64,000 nucleotides of DNA. Origin: Acridotheres tristis. Taxonomy: Eukaryota > Chordata > Aves > Passeriformes > Sturnidae. This document shows, piece after piece, positions 53,275 to 63,183 of this stretch (position 1 is the first letter of the stretch; the number at the start of each line of letters is the position of its first letter). A program made the position numbers and the translations under genes. The notes under the pieces were generated by a model. It made no database searches and had not been told where the DNA came from. It was given only the letters and a program-made list of their open reading frames with translations. The stretch is taken from contig CM072888.1 of the NCBI GenBank assembly GCA_037013685.1, positions 13,396,216 through 13,460,215 of the forward strand. Direction: 5' to 3'.

Positions 53275-54170
53275 AGGCACGACATGGTTACGGCCGGGAA
53301 CGCGATTCGGAGCCGCTCAGCCCGCAGCGCACCAGTAGCACCTGGGACCGAGTCCTGCCGGCGGATCTCACACGGCAGCCGGGGCTGCTCCGGGCTCGGC
53401 ACCGCCGAACACAGGAGCCAGGCCCGGCCCAGGAGCCGGGCAGATGCAACAGGAGTCACCCGGAGCTGCCACCGCCTCTGTCCCTTATGCCCCTCCGCGG
53501 AGAAGGGCTGGAGAGGACCTGCGTCTCCAAGCGGCTGATGGGGAACCCAAGGGCGAGGCTGGGGAACGCCAGTGCAAAGCTCCGTGCCACAAAGGCGAGC
53601 GCCGGCGGCTCGAAGGCGAAAGCTGCCGGCGCCGGGCAGCCGCCCCCGCAGCTCCCCCCGCTCCCCGCCACTCACTCTTGGTCGCGGCGATCAGGTTCTT
53701 CCCATCCTTCAGCAACTCCTTGATAAACTTATTGGTCTTCTCCAGCTCGGCCTCGTGGGCTCTCACCCGCTCCCTAAACCAGGGGCTGTCCAGGTAGCAG
53801 TCGCTGAACTCCAGGGGCTGCAGCCCCATGGCTGCTGCCGCCGCGCCGGGGCTCGGCTCCCCGCGAACCGCAGCACCGCCGCCCTCCGCAGCCGCGGCCA
53901 CAAAGACGGAGCAGCAGCTCCCCCCGCGCAGGGCTGGGCACCGACACACTAAGCCGAGCTCGGCGGAGCCGCCCTCCCGGCAGCCCCGCCGGGACACGCC
54001 CGAGCGGGGCGGGCAGAGCCCGGCGCCCGCCCCTTCCGAGCTCCCCGCGGCGGCCGCGGCACCGGGCGGGGCGCTGGGACCGCGCCGGTGCGCCCGGTCC
54101 CCGGGCAAGGCTGCTCGGCTGAAGCTCTGCGGGCGTCCCCGAACGGGGAGGGTGGGCAGGTACCGCTACC
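53275..54170 (-). promoter_or_regulatory. ARHGAP10: CpG island and promoter region of ARHGAP10
   Basis: A GC- and CpG-rich block of about 0.9 kb centred on coding exon 1, in sharp contrast to the AT-rich flanks. Upstream of the start codon are GC boxes of the Sp1 type, for example ggggcggg at 54006-54013 and gggcgggg at 54064-54071. No TATA box was seen at a suitable place, as expected for a CpG-island promoter. The 5' UTR and the transcription start probably lie between 53830 and 54150, but the exact start cannot be read from sequence alone. A CR1 copy begins right beyond the distal edge. Confidence 0.8.
53676..53829 (-). CDS. ARHGAP10: ARHGAP10 coding exon 1 (residues 1-51, start of BAR domain)
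   Basis: This is the first coding exon of Rho GTPase-activating protein 10 (GRAF2). The translation begins [20 protein letters not shown] and continues to ...NLIAATK, nearly identical to the human protein as I know it. The start ATG (53829-53827 on the minus strand) has a strong context, G at -3 and G at +4. The exon ends in phase 1 at a GTGAG donor (AAGA|gtgag). The residues form the beginning of the N-terminal BAR domain, which senses or bends membranes; the full protein (about 786 residues in human) continues with PH, RhoGAP and SH3 domains and acts on RhoA and Cdc42 at the cytoskeleton and membrane. The same frame stays open for 93 codons upstream, but the conserved MGLQ start is preferred. 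The exon sits in a CpG island. Confidence 0.97.
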
Positions 54171-54195
54171 AGAGAGAGCCTTCTGCTCCGCAGTG

Positions 54196-54960
54196 ACACC
54201 TCGGCAAGTCAGAGATGGACAATGACCAAGCGACGGGGGCAAGCGCAGGATTCTGCACCTGGCACGGGACAGCCTTGACTGTGTGTGTAGGCTGGGGAAC
54301 GGGAGAGCAGCGCTGTGCAGAGGGACCTGGGGGTCCTGCTCCATGGAAAGGTGAAGGAGGGCAACCCTGCTCTGGGGGGATCAGGGACAGTATGGCCAGC
54401 TGGGCAAGGGAGGGGTTGTCCCCTCTGCGCTGCTCTGGGGCAGCCTCTCCTCCAGTGTTGGGGGCAGTTTTGGATACCACAGTATAAAAACAACCTTAAG
54501 CTATTAGAGAGCATCCGAAGGAGGGCTACGCAGATGGTGAAGGGCCTTGAGGGGAAGCCATATGAGGAGTGGCTGGTCACTTGGTCTATTCAGCCTGGAG
54601 GAGACTGATGAGAGACCTCATTGCAGTCTTCAACTTGTTCGTGAGGGGAAGAGGAGGGGCAGGCAGTGATCTCTGTGGTACCCAGTGACAGGACTTGAGA
54701 AAACGGTATGGAGCTGAGTCATAGGTGGTTCAGGCTGTGTATCAGGAAAAGGTTTTTCACTCAGAGTGTGGTTGAGCACTTGAACAGGCATCCCAGGGAA
54801 GTGGTTACAGCTACAAGCTGCACAAAGCTCAAGAAGCATTTGGACAGTGCTCTCAGGCACGTGGTGGGATTCTTGAGATGCCCTGTGTAGGGCCAGAGTT
54901 GGACTCAATGATTCTGATGGGTCCCTTCCGACTCAGCATGTTCTATGCTTCTATGATTGT
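54196..54960 (+). mobile_element. CR1 LINE fragment, 3' end (plus strand)
   Basis: A 5'-truncated CR1 copy in the plus orientation, ending in the typical tail ttctatgcttctatgattgt at 54960. Forward-frame translations give ORF2 C-terminal blocks: ESIRRRATQMVKGLEGKPYEE near 54505-54570 and IRKRFFTQSVVEHLNRHPRE near 54738-54797. Frame breaks separate the blocks. It lies about 370 bp upstream of the ARHGAP10 start codon, directly abutting the CpG island, in the opposite direction to that gene. Confidence 0.92.
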
Positions 54961-57900
54961 ACCAGCCATTGAGTCCCCTGCACCTCATGAAAACCTCTGA
55001 GCTTTAGGAAGGGCTGAGCAGACTCTCAGAGGGAGGATGCACAGAGCAGCACATTTTGCTTGATCCAAAATTAGCCATGGTTGTGGTTGTCTGCCAGCCG
55101 TGAAGGCTCACTCTGTCCCACTTGTGTCTGCACGTAAAATACTCAGTAAAGTAGATACAGACTCACCTTTATGTCTTCATTCAATAAACTACTACAGTCT
55201 TGTGAACAAGAACTGCACCAAGAGTGAGACTGAGAAGACCACTCAACGCTGAATTCTTTCTGTTAAGAATATTAGGAAACTCATGAAGAAGACAAAAAAG
55301 GCTTATAGTTATATTTGTATTAGTAATTTAGCTATAATTTATGGTTTCAATGGTTTGACAGTAGTGCAATTCAGAGTGCTTTTGTGAAACTTTCTCAGAT
55401 GATTGGGGATATATATATTTTAGTCATGAGTGTCTACTTTGGGAGTCAATTCAATCTATTTTTTTCCTGAATTTTGCCAAATTGGGTGTTAGTTCTCTCT
55501 CAATTTGAAGGAATGATCTTTGGTATCAATTAAATACATTATTGTTGACCCCACAGTAAAGCCTAAACTGCATCTCTCAGACGAAGATAACTCGTGGTCT
55601 AACTATCAAGCTTTTTCTGTATGACCCCATTCAATGACCTGCAGAAGACAAGTATAGAAATAGGTGGGCACTTTACAAATCTCATTTTTAATTCTTCCTG
55701 TTCATAGAGCTGTGTATTGGGTAGTATTCAATTTTGCAAACATTTGGGTTTTTTAATACCTGTCCACTTCAGAGCCAGCTACAGAAACCAGACTGAGGAT
55801 ATGTGTTACTCATCTGGCAGCAATCACAGGGCTCAAGTGAGTAAACACAGAATTTCATGATCCAAGGCCAAGATAATGTCCTCATTGTTTGTGTAGATAA
55901 GGATGATAAGAAAACACAATTATGTAAAGACAGGGGCAGGGAGGAGGGGCTTGACATGAGTAAGTGTAGTTTCTGAAAGTAGTCTGAAAATGAGTATGGC
56001 CCTTCCAAATGAGATGCTACCTAAATGTGCAGATGATTTGCCTGGAATCACAGCAGACCAGGAGGGGGTATTGAGAGCTGATCCTGAATGTTCAGATTTT
56101 CAGCCAAATGTTCCACCTGCTAGATCACATTATCTACTGATACTTATTTTCTAACACTACCTAGCTGAGAAGTTTCTATGCTACTCAAAAATCAGTTTAA
56201 AAAGAATTAGAAAAAAAAAGAAAACCACCTTAAACAAATAACAAACAATCCCATCTCTGTTTAGATTACTGGAACAGCATTTCAAGAATGGGTATGCCTT
56301 CCATGGATAGTTTGTTTACTTTGTTCTGTAGTTGCTTTCAGCATTAAAGTTAGAATAATATTTTTCATGGCTGTTTACAGTTATTTATTATAATTCCACT
56401 GAAGTGTTGTAACGTAGTGGGGTCCCATGTTTTGTGTGAAGTTGCTTGCACTCGAATTTTTTTTTTTTTTAATGAATGTTTATCTTAGTCCTGGGTTTTT
56501 TTAGCTGGCAAAAAAACCCCACCAGGTCTGAAATTTAGATTTCTCCTACCGTGACAGGCCCATCAAGGGAAATAAGTCCACCTCCCTCAATCATGTGAAG
56601 AAAAAATGTATTCTCTTCTAGTTGCCAGTAAAAAGAGCAGTCAGTCCAACAGAAATACATACATAAAAATGACACTTTTTTTTTCCCAGAATAAAGACAA
56701 TCAACTTCTATTTACATAACAAAACAAGAAAGCAAGATCACTACTAAATTGATATTCTACACTGTTTATCCAGTTAATCAATACAACATACTGGATTCCT
56801 ACCATCACAGTTATTTAATATATGTTTTCCTAAACTTGACCCACCAGTTCAAAATATTGTCACACTCTGAAACAGCAGAATTGTGATTTAAAACGAAAGA
56901 TGGAACACTGAGGAGAAATAATACCCTATTAATTTATGCACAACAATTACCCATCTAATGAGCAATAAAAGGAGTTGCCCTTTTACCACTAATTAGGGTT
57001 TGAAGTGGCTTTCTATCAGAATAATCTCTGCTTTTCTGCCACTCCCTACTCAAGGTCATCAAATTTTACAGCCTCTTTTAAGAGACCATGACATAGATTG
57101 ACTATGTGAAGCTGTAGCAATATCCTGTCCATAAACTGTGTATTTATCTTTGCTTTGGTTATTTTCCTTTGGCATTCACTGCAAGCATGGTTTCAGGAAA
57201 TGCCTTCTTCAAGTCATTTTATACAATAGACATACACCAGCATCTCATATGTTTTGTTCCATCTTATCTTCCTTATGTTCTTTTCAGATCACCATTCTGA
57301 TTTTTATGAAAGATGATATTCTGATGTGTAGCTGATTGTGACTCTAGGCTGTATGTTAAGGAGATACAGGTTAGAAATTAGTGAATTTAACTTTCAGTTT
57401 TATTGACATTTTGTTACAGAGCATTGATATCAGCTCTCACAATTTCCAACACACAGCTGTGTTGTTCAAAACATCATTAGCAACAGCAGCCTTCCAAGGA
57501 ATTAAAATTTTTTGTCTTGTCTAAGCCCTTTTATCTCTGTTAGTCGTGTCATGGATTTAATAGAGAGTTTAGAGAGTGACCTTCTAAAACCCATTTTGTT
57601 TATGACTGTGTCATTACAGTTGTCTTGCAGGATCTTAGGGGTCTGATGCATATGTGAGATACCTCGAGGCTGCATGCTCCCTCTCCTCTCATCCATCAGC
57701 AGTTCATATATATAAACAGACTGGTCTGCAACCACCCACAATGCAAACCAACATTATTTATTCTGCTGCTATCCAACTTGATGATTATTATGGCAATCGT
57801 GTATATCTCTGATGGGCATTTCTTTCTGGCACTCGTTTACAGCACAAGCTTGACCCAACAAATTATTTTAGAAAGCAGCTGTATGCTTTGTCAGAAGCAT

Positions 57901-59129
57901 TGTATTCTGGGGCCATTTTTTCCTGAAGTGTTCCATCAAAAAGTTGTGAGTATGAAATTAACAAATATCCTCCCCAGCCTTTGAAATGAATGGACTCTTG
58001 TGAATTACGCTGCCATATTTTAGTAATCTCCCTTCACAAATGGGTCAAATTAGCACACAGTATTATTTCATTTATGCTTTAAAATAATGCTATAAAAAAT
58101 CTGTGCTATCCACTAGCATTTATTTGCTCTGACAAAAATACAGCTGAATTAGTTTGAAGAACTATGGAGTGCTAGAGATAATTGCTCATTACAGAATTTG
58201 ATACAGTCCAGCTCTTGTTACACTTCACTGACCACAACTGATAACTGAATTGGGTTTTTTCTCTCATTCTCTCTCCTGATGTACCACAAGTACTAACATT
58301 TTCTTTACCTCATACCATCACCTTCTAGCTGGAAAGCATAATTAAGCCAAAGTCAGAGAATGTTGTTCCCTATCTGTAACTAATTTAAAGTTCAGCTTTT
58401 TTTTCCTTTCAAAACTGAATGAAGGGTTGTTGGTACCATTTGATTTAAGAAGCTATTATATCCTCCTTTGGAGCTCAGTCCTCAAATGAAGTATACTTTT
58501 TGATACTGATACTTGCACATCCTCATGGACTTCATTCAGCCCAGTGCTTTTCTTTTAGTTATGTTTCTTCTAGCACAACTTACAGTTTAGCAGCTGCAGT
58601 ATTCCATTTAGACTCACACTCCGTATGGGCTCTTTTCATCTTATTCGAAATGCTGGCCTGGCATTTTTACACAACGCTCATTTGTTCCTAAAAAGGGTGT
58701 GCACACACAACATCCACAGCTGTAAAAGCATGGAAGAGCTGCATTCATGCTTTAAAACGGCAAAGTAAAGATGAGCAGCTTCCAAACACTTCATAATTAG
58801 TAAACAATGGCACGGCCTGTTCCTGTCCCAGAAATAGGACGTGACCCAATGAACTCTGCCTGTTTCGAGCTGCACTCCAGGGCTCTGAATGGGGCTGTTC
58901 CTGGGAGCAGACAGCAGACAGGGAAGGTAAATGGTGTCACAGGCACGGGAGGGAGCAGGACACGGAATTTGAGATGCAGAACAAAGCTCTGAATTTTGCT
59001 CCTCGCCATCTGCTGCTGCCGAGCAGAGTTGTCAGTCAAAGGTCCAAGAAAAGCTTTCTTATGACTTAAAGCTTGTGTTGCTCATATCTGAGGTTCCCGG
59101 CACTTACCAGGAGGAGAATTAAAACTAAG
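54961..59129. other. Intergenic region between ARHGAP10 and PRMT9
   Basis: About 4.2 kb of mostly AT-rich DNA between the two promoters. Only short open frames are present (none above 80 codons) and none looks like a known protein. A T run occurs near 56458. Segments near 56950-57045 and 58060-58210, with homeobox-type TAATTA-like cores and no repeat character, are candidates for conserved noncoding DNA. No RNA gene or mobile element was recognised. Confidence 0.7.
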
Positions 59130-59910
59130 AGTCTGGAGCACGGTGATTACAGGGCAGCGGAGAGAGGCAGTGCCTACACAGCGCTGGGCAACATTTAAGG
59201 TGGTGGCTCTTCCGTGCTGGCCGAGCAGCCCTGCACAGCACAGACCGCCAAGGGACCGCAGCGGGCATGGCTGCGGATCCCTTCCACAGCCCTGCGTTAG
59301 CACGAGCGGCACTGCCAGCTCCCAGAGGGCTGGATGAGGGCTGGGAAAGGACGCGGATAATGGAAGCACCTTTATCCCACAGGACGGGCTCCCGCCCGGC
59401 GCCTGCGCGATGGCTCCGGCCCGGCAGCGCAATGGCCGCGGCCTGGGAGCGCCGCTGCGCGCACGGCCCCTGACGGACGGCGCTGGAGCCCGTGATGGAC
59501 GGAGCAGGTGGCGGACGGCCCTGGAGCGGGGGATGGACGGCCCTGGAGCGGGGAATGGACGGCCCTGGAGCGGGAGATGGATGGCCCTGGAGCAGGGAAT
59601 GGATGGCCCTAGAGCAGGGGATGGACGGCCCTGGAGCGGGGGATGGACGGCCCTGGAGCAGGGGATGAACGGCCCTAGAGCAGGGGATGGACCGCCCTGG
59701 AGCGGGGGATGGACCGCCCTGGAGCGGGGGATGGATGGCCCTGGAGCGGGGGATGGATGGCCCTAGAGCAGGGGAAGCCCTCACCTCCCCCCGAGCCTGC
59801 CGGGGCAGCGCCCGGAGCCCCGCGGCCCCTCGGCCGCCCGGCCCCGGTGCGAGCGGCGAGGCGTCCCCGGCTCTGCGTGTCCTGAGCCGCGCTTTTTTGG
59901 CAGAGCTTTG
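59130..59910 (+). promoter_or_regulatory. PRMT9: CpG island, probable PRMT9 promoter
   Basis: A GC- and CpG-rich block 0.7-1.5 kb upstream of the PRMT9 start codon and therefore the best candidate for its promoter. Around 59395-59460 there are NRF1-like (gcctgcgcga) and YY1-like (gcaatggccgcgg) sequences, common near starts of housekeeping genes. If transcription starts here, a noncoding first exon must be spliced to the exon with the start codon at 60637. Half of the island is taken up by a 22-bp minisatellite. Assignment to PRMT9 is inference from position and orientation. Confidence 0.65.
59517..59776 (+). repeat. 22-bp minisatellite in the PRMT9 CpG island
   Basis: Eleven full tandem copies and a partial twelfth of a 22-bp unit, approximately ggccctggagcgggggatgg plus ac or at. 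Variants differ mainly at tgg/tag, cgg/cag and gac/gat positions. A degenerate related unit precedes the array at 59479-59500, separated from it by a 16-bp partial unit. Because 22 is not a multiple of three and the unit contains no stop, all frames stay open across it; this explains the long open frames on both strands, which are not genes. The G-rich strand could form two-tier G-quadruplexes (inference). Confidence 0.95.
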
Positions 59911-60609
59911 TTTTTCGGGAAAAAAAAAAAGTCTAGTCGTGATGGTGTTGTGTTTATTGCAGTCCATCTCCACGAAACCTTCGTGTTGTTCAGCTTTGGG
60001 ACCCATCTCTACATGCTGTAGCCGTGCTCGCCCGAGTTCCCTTTTAAGTTGCAACTGTAACACAGGCAGGTATAAAAATGTGCGTATTGGTTCTAGTCGC
60101 TCTCTTTGATGTTTTCTTAAGGGAAAAAATAGCCGTGCTATCTTGAGTAAAATAAACTGGGAACTTGTTAGCTCTTCTGTGAGACTTTGCTTTATGGAGA
60201 TGCTGTTGTTCAAGGAGAAGAAATTTAACCTGCATATTTTGTGGTTGATTATGAAATTTGTTGAGTGCATGAACTTCCGGTCTGCAAAACTGTTTGGTCA
60301 GAGACATGCTAAAATGTCTGTTACCAAAATAAATTTTACAAAGCTAGAGACGTATTTTGTTTCCAGGACTTAGTTAACCTAGATGTGACACACACTTGAC
60401 TTTTGAATGGTGAACACTCAGAGCTGATGGAATTACCAGTAGGGTGAAGATTAGATACTTTTAAATCTTTAGGACTTGATGAGAGATGTCTTTACTACAT
60501 TCCAGTGAAAACTGAAATGTTTTTTGATCTGTCAACTTTGTGTACAAACATTTTGGCCCACAGTATATAGTATGTGTGACTGTTTTTCTTTTTTCTTTTT
60601 TTCTTTTAG
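59777..60609 (+). other. PRMT9: Region between the CpG island and the PRMT9 start exon
   Basis: GC content falls from CpG-rich to AT-rich over this stretch. It probably contains part of a noncoding first exon and the first intron of PRMT9, ending in a strong pyrimidine tract and AG at 60608-60609. An exact noncoding exon or its donor could not be assigned. An 11-base A run lies near 59920. Confidence 0.55.
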
Positions 60610-60636
60610 CATAAGTGAGTATTTACATCTTTCAGA

Positions 60637-60822
60637 ATGCCCAACTCCAATGCCAAGCTTCATTCTAACCACAGGGGTGGTCGAGAAGCCAGCAGACGGG
60701 AATTGGTTTCCAGATCTTTGCAGAGTGCTCAGCATTGCCTGGAGAACCAGGATTTTGGAACTGCATATGCTCACTATCTCCTGGTACTAAATCTAGCTCC
60801 CGAGTTAAAAACTACTGTCAAA
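60637..60822 (+). CDS. PRMT9: PRMT9 first coding exon (residues 1-62)
   Basis: The first coding exon of protein arginine methyltransferase 9, which in mammals makes symmetric dimethylarginine on the splicing factor SF3B2. The translation reads [15 protein letters not shown]... then [20 protein letters not shown] and [17 protein letters not shown], matching the human N-terminus closely from residue 22 on. The start is supported by A at -3 and by an in-frame TGA at 60616-60618 just upstream. The exon probably begins at 60610 after a long pyrimidine tract (AG at 60608-60609); a second AG at 60634-60635 is an alternative. It ends in phase 0 at a gtaagt donor. Residues about 25-58 form the first TPR-like helix pair. 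Confidence 0.96.
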
Positions 60823-61245
60823 GTAAGTGCTCCTTGAGTTACTTGAAGTTTTGTTTATTGTAATTCTCTTGAGGTCTTTGTGACGTGTTTTGTACTTGTG
60901 ATTTGTCACATCTAACTGATTTTTGCTTTTATTGAAGGCAGAATTGGAAAATCAGTAATAATTGGGATGGCCAATGACTTCTTTAATAAGCTCTATATAA
61001 AGGGAGTTCATAGAATCTTCTTTTAGTCTGTGTATCAATCTCTGTGCTAATTTAATAAAAACAAGGCCTTGGTAGTCTTGGAGTATGCTTTAATATACAT
61101 GCAGGCTCTCAGTAAACACTGCTGGGTGCTGATCCTTGTGTGTGAGTGTCCAGGTATATGTCAGGACACCTCCAGAAGTTTTCAGGGCTCAGTTCCCTAC
61201 TTCTGGCAACTCCAGCACCTCAGTGGTCTATGCTTTATCTTCTAG
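60823..61245 (+). other. PRMT9: PRMT9 intron after coding exon 1 (423 nt)
   Basis: A GT-AG intron between the first two coding exons. It is AT-rich and contains no recognised repeat or RNA. Confidence 0.93.
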
Positions 61246-61394
61246 GAAACATTTCAGTTTACTCTCTTTAAATGGGCAGAAGAACTGGATTCTCTGGCAC
61301 GGATTCAAGATCTGTTTAACTGCTATGAGCAAGCACTTGAATTGTATCCCAATGATGAAGTGATCTGTAACAGTATGGGAGAACATCTCTTCAG
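61246..61394 (+). CDS. PRMT9: PRMT9 coding exon 2 (residues 63-111 plus split codon 112)
   Basis: A 149-nt exon with acceptor tatcttctag and donor gtttgt. It encodes [40 protein letters not shown] and CNSMGEHLF, then AG of an Arg codon completed in the next exon. The [11 protein letters not shown] segment is a classic TPR helix with the consensus Ala and Pro positions. No good open frame starting with Met covers this exon; it was recognised by reading through the splice sites and by similarity to human PRMT9. Confidence 0.95.
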
Positions 61395-62269
61395 GTTTGT
61401 AGGGATGTATATACAGTTTTTGTGAGGGTCATGTTGTAAACACAAACACATTTAAATCTGTTTGTCTTAAATAGCTTAAAAAGAGTAGCCAGTGCTGAAA
61501 TAAATGTTATTAATCACAGCAAAAGTGGAAAAAAAAGCGCCACCATTTTTTGTTGTTGCTCAGGTCTTTGAAGGCTGGAATCTTAAGACTGAAATCATAG
61601 ATCATAATCCAGGTGGTTTTAGTTAGGTTTCCTTTTTGTTATTTCTTTGTTTTAAAGGAACACTTCTCTGAGCATTGTATTAAAATGTATATAAATATTT
61701 TATAGATTTAGGGCTTTTTTCAGTGCCATCTGATTTGAGGTTATGCTGTAGATATAATTAAAACTTGATTCAGATTCACAATTTGGTTTCTTTTTGTCTC
61801 TTTTAATTTCTTTTTTCAAAACTGGCACGTGATGCAAAAGCTGGCAACTCAAAATTTGGTGGTTTTGCAGGATGTTAAATAGAATACCAGCAGTTTTTTA
61901 GCATTCTCCTGAGTTTATAACATTCTCTTGATTTGAATAACTGTGAGACTGGATTGCAGAGTTGTTGCTGTCATGTTGTGGCAGCGAGTTCTTGTAAATA
62001 AAACCTATTTTGCTTTGTCAAAGGATGCAGTAGTGGATGAAGGTTGGTGCACACAATGGTGTTTCTGAACTGCCTTTGCATTTTACAGTAACTTGATGTA
62101 AAGCTATAAATCATTCTTTTTCATAAAGTAATGCCACTGTTTCTAGAGATAATTCTTCTAACGAAGGCAAAATATTTCTGTTGCCTTTAAGCTGACATAA
62201 GACCTCTTTAGAGACCCTCAGATGTTCACAGCTGCATGCATACTTTGCATTTGTCATTTTTGCTCTTAG
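61395..62269 (+). other. PRMT9: PRMT9 intron after coding exon 2 (875 nt)
   Basis: A GT-AG intron, T-rich in the plus strand. Nothing else was recognised in it. Confidence 0.93.
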
Positions 62270-62506
62270 GATGGGTTTCAGAGACGAAGCAGCTGGCTAT
62301 TTTCATAAAGCAGTGAAGCTCAACCCCGACTTTGCCGACGCCAAGGAGAATTTTTACCGCGTTGCAAACTGGCTGGTGGAGCGCTGGCACTTCATCATGC
62401 TCAATGATGCCAAGAGGAACCTCACCTACCTCAGGGCCATTGAGAGTGCTGTGCTCTCAGGGAGCAAATCTGTCCTGGATATCGGAACAGGAACAGGAAT
62501 TCTGAG
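62270..62506 (+). CDS. PRMT9: PRMT9 coding exon 3 (TPR and SAM-binding motif I)
   Basis: A 237-nt exon, acceptor ttgctcttag and donor gtgtgt, giving the end of R112, residues 113-190 and two bases of S191. It contains the third TPR ([21 protein letters not shown]), then the linker helix with [14 protein letters not shown], and the start of the first Rossmann-type methyltransferase module. Motif I is [11 protein letters not shown] at residues 180-190, with D182, G184, G186 and G188 for binding S-adenosylmethionine. Human PRMT9 has Ala at the position of the first Thr, as I recall; the change is conservative in PRMT motif I. Confidence 0.96.
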
Positions 62507-63015
62507 GTGTGTTTACCACAAATGCACTTTTCACGTGAATTTAATAGAAAAATTATTGGTCGCCTGACAAAATGTGGCTGAGAGTGGAAAAAATAACTAC
62601 TTTGATCCTTTTATGGAGACAGAACTTAAGAAAGCAAGCAAAGCTTTCAGAAGCCAGTGAGTCTGGAGATCAGTGTCTAGTAGTATTTTTTTAACCATTT
62701 TTGTTATTTGTTGCAGATACTTTTTGTGCCAGTAAGTGCTGTTTAAATTGAATTATTCACATGGGTTTTGAAGTTGTAATGTTATTTCTCCTGTCTTTAA
62801 ATATTGACTGTAAAGAGTGAGTTCAGCATAGCTGAGGGAGTCTCCTTAGTGCTAACTGTGGTGGTTTTTTTGCTGATAACATATCCAGAGGATATTAACT
62901 CCTGCAATATCACACAAGAGATACCAGTTCCTTTAAGGATGGCTTTTAGACTTGAACTGGTAGAAATATGAAGCAGATGTGGAGGAGGGGAAAACCACTG
63001 GTTCTTGTTTTTCAG
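62507..63015 (+). other. PRMT9: PRMT9 intron after coding exon 3 (509 nt)
   Basis: A GT-AG intron. A read-through of exon 3 into it would stop after about 20 codons at 62565-62567. No repeat or RNA recognised. Confidence 0.93.
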
Positions 63016-63183
63016 TATGTTTGCAAAAAAGGCGGGAGCATCTTCCATCTATGCCTGTGAATTATCCAAAACCATGTATGAACTTGCCCGTGATGTGGTG
63101 GCAGCAAATAATATGGAAAGAGAGATCAAACTTCTGCATTTGAAGTCACTTGATATAGAAATCCCAAAGCACATACCTGAAAG
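63016..63183 (+). CDS. PRMT9: PRMT9 coding exon 4 (residues 191-246, post-motif I)
   Basis: A 168-nt exon, acceptor cttgtttttcag and donor gtacgt. It completes S191 and encodes [20 protein letters not shown] through ...[12 protein letters not shown], with the first two bases of R247 at its end. E206 in YACELSK is the acidic residue at the end of strand beta-2 that binds the ribose of S-adenosylmethionine. The double-E loop with the catalytic glutamates should be encoded by the next exon, which is not reached in this window. Frame and phase agree with exon 3. Confidence 0.96.

Larger units (their letters stand above)
45099..53675 (-). other. ARHGAP10: ARHGAP10 intron 1, 5' part
   Basis: An AT-rich stretch from the LTR to exon 1. 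It contains a TTCA-type microsatellite (about 45992-46010), a TA dinucleotide repeat (53081-53094), A runs near 45126, 49445 and 49804, and a T run near 50963. A segment at 48735-48905 looks like a candidate conserved noncoding element. GC rises sharply after about 53275 into the promoter island. No RNA gene or protein-coding exon was recognised. Confidence 0.7.

Noticed and set aside
53187..54199. Several overlapping frames of 100-200 codons on both strands around ARHGAP10 exon 1
   Set aside because: CpG-island DNA is poor in stop codons. Only the frame containing MGLQPLEF on the minus strand matches a real protein; the rest are shadows.
54209..54580. Minus-strand frame of 123 codons upstream of ARHGAP10
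   Set aside because: It is antisense to the plus-strand CR1 copy.
59125..60270. Open frame of 381 codons on the minus strand, and overlapping plus-strand frames of 118 and 140 codons
   Set aside because: They run through the 22-bp minisatellite, which has no stop codon in any frame on either strand that is used here; the translation is a 22-residue repeat with GC-biased flanks. No homology to a known protein was recognised.
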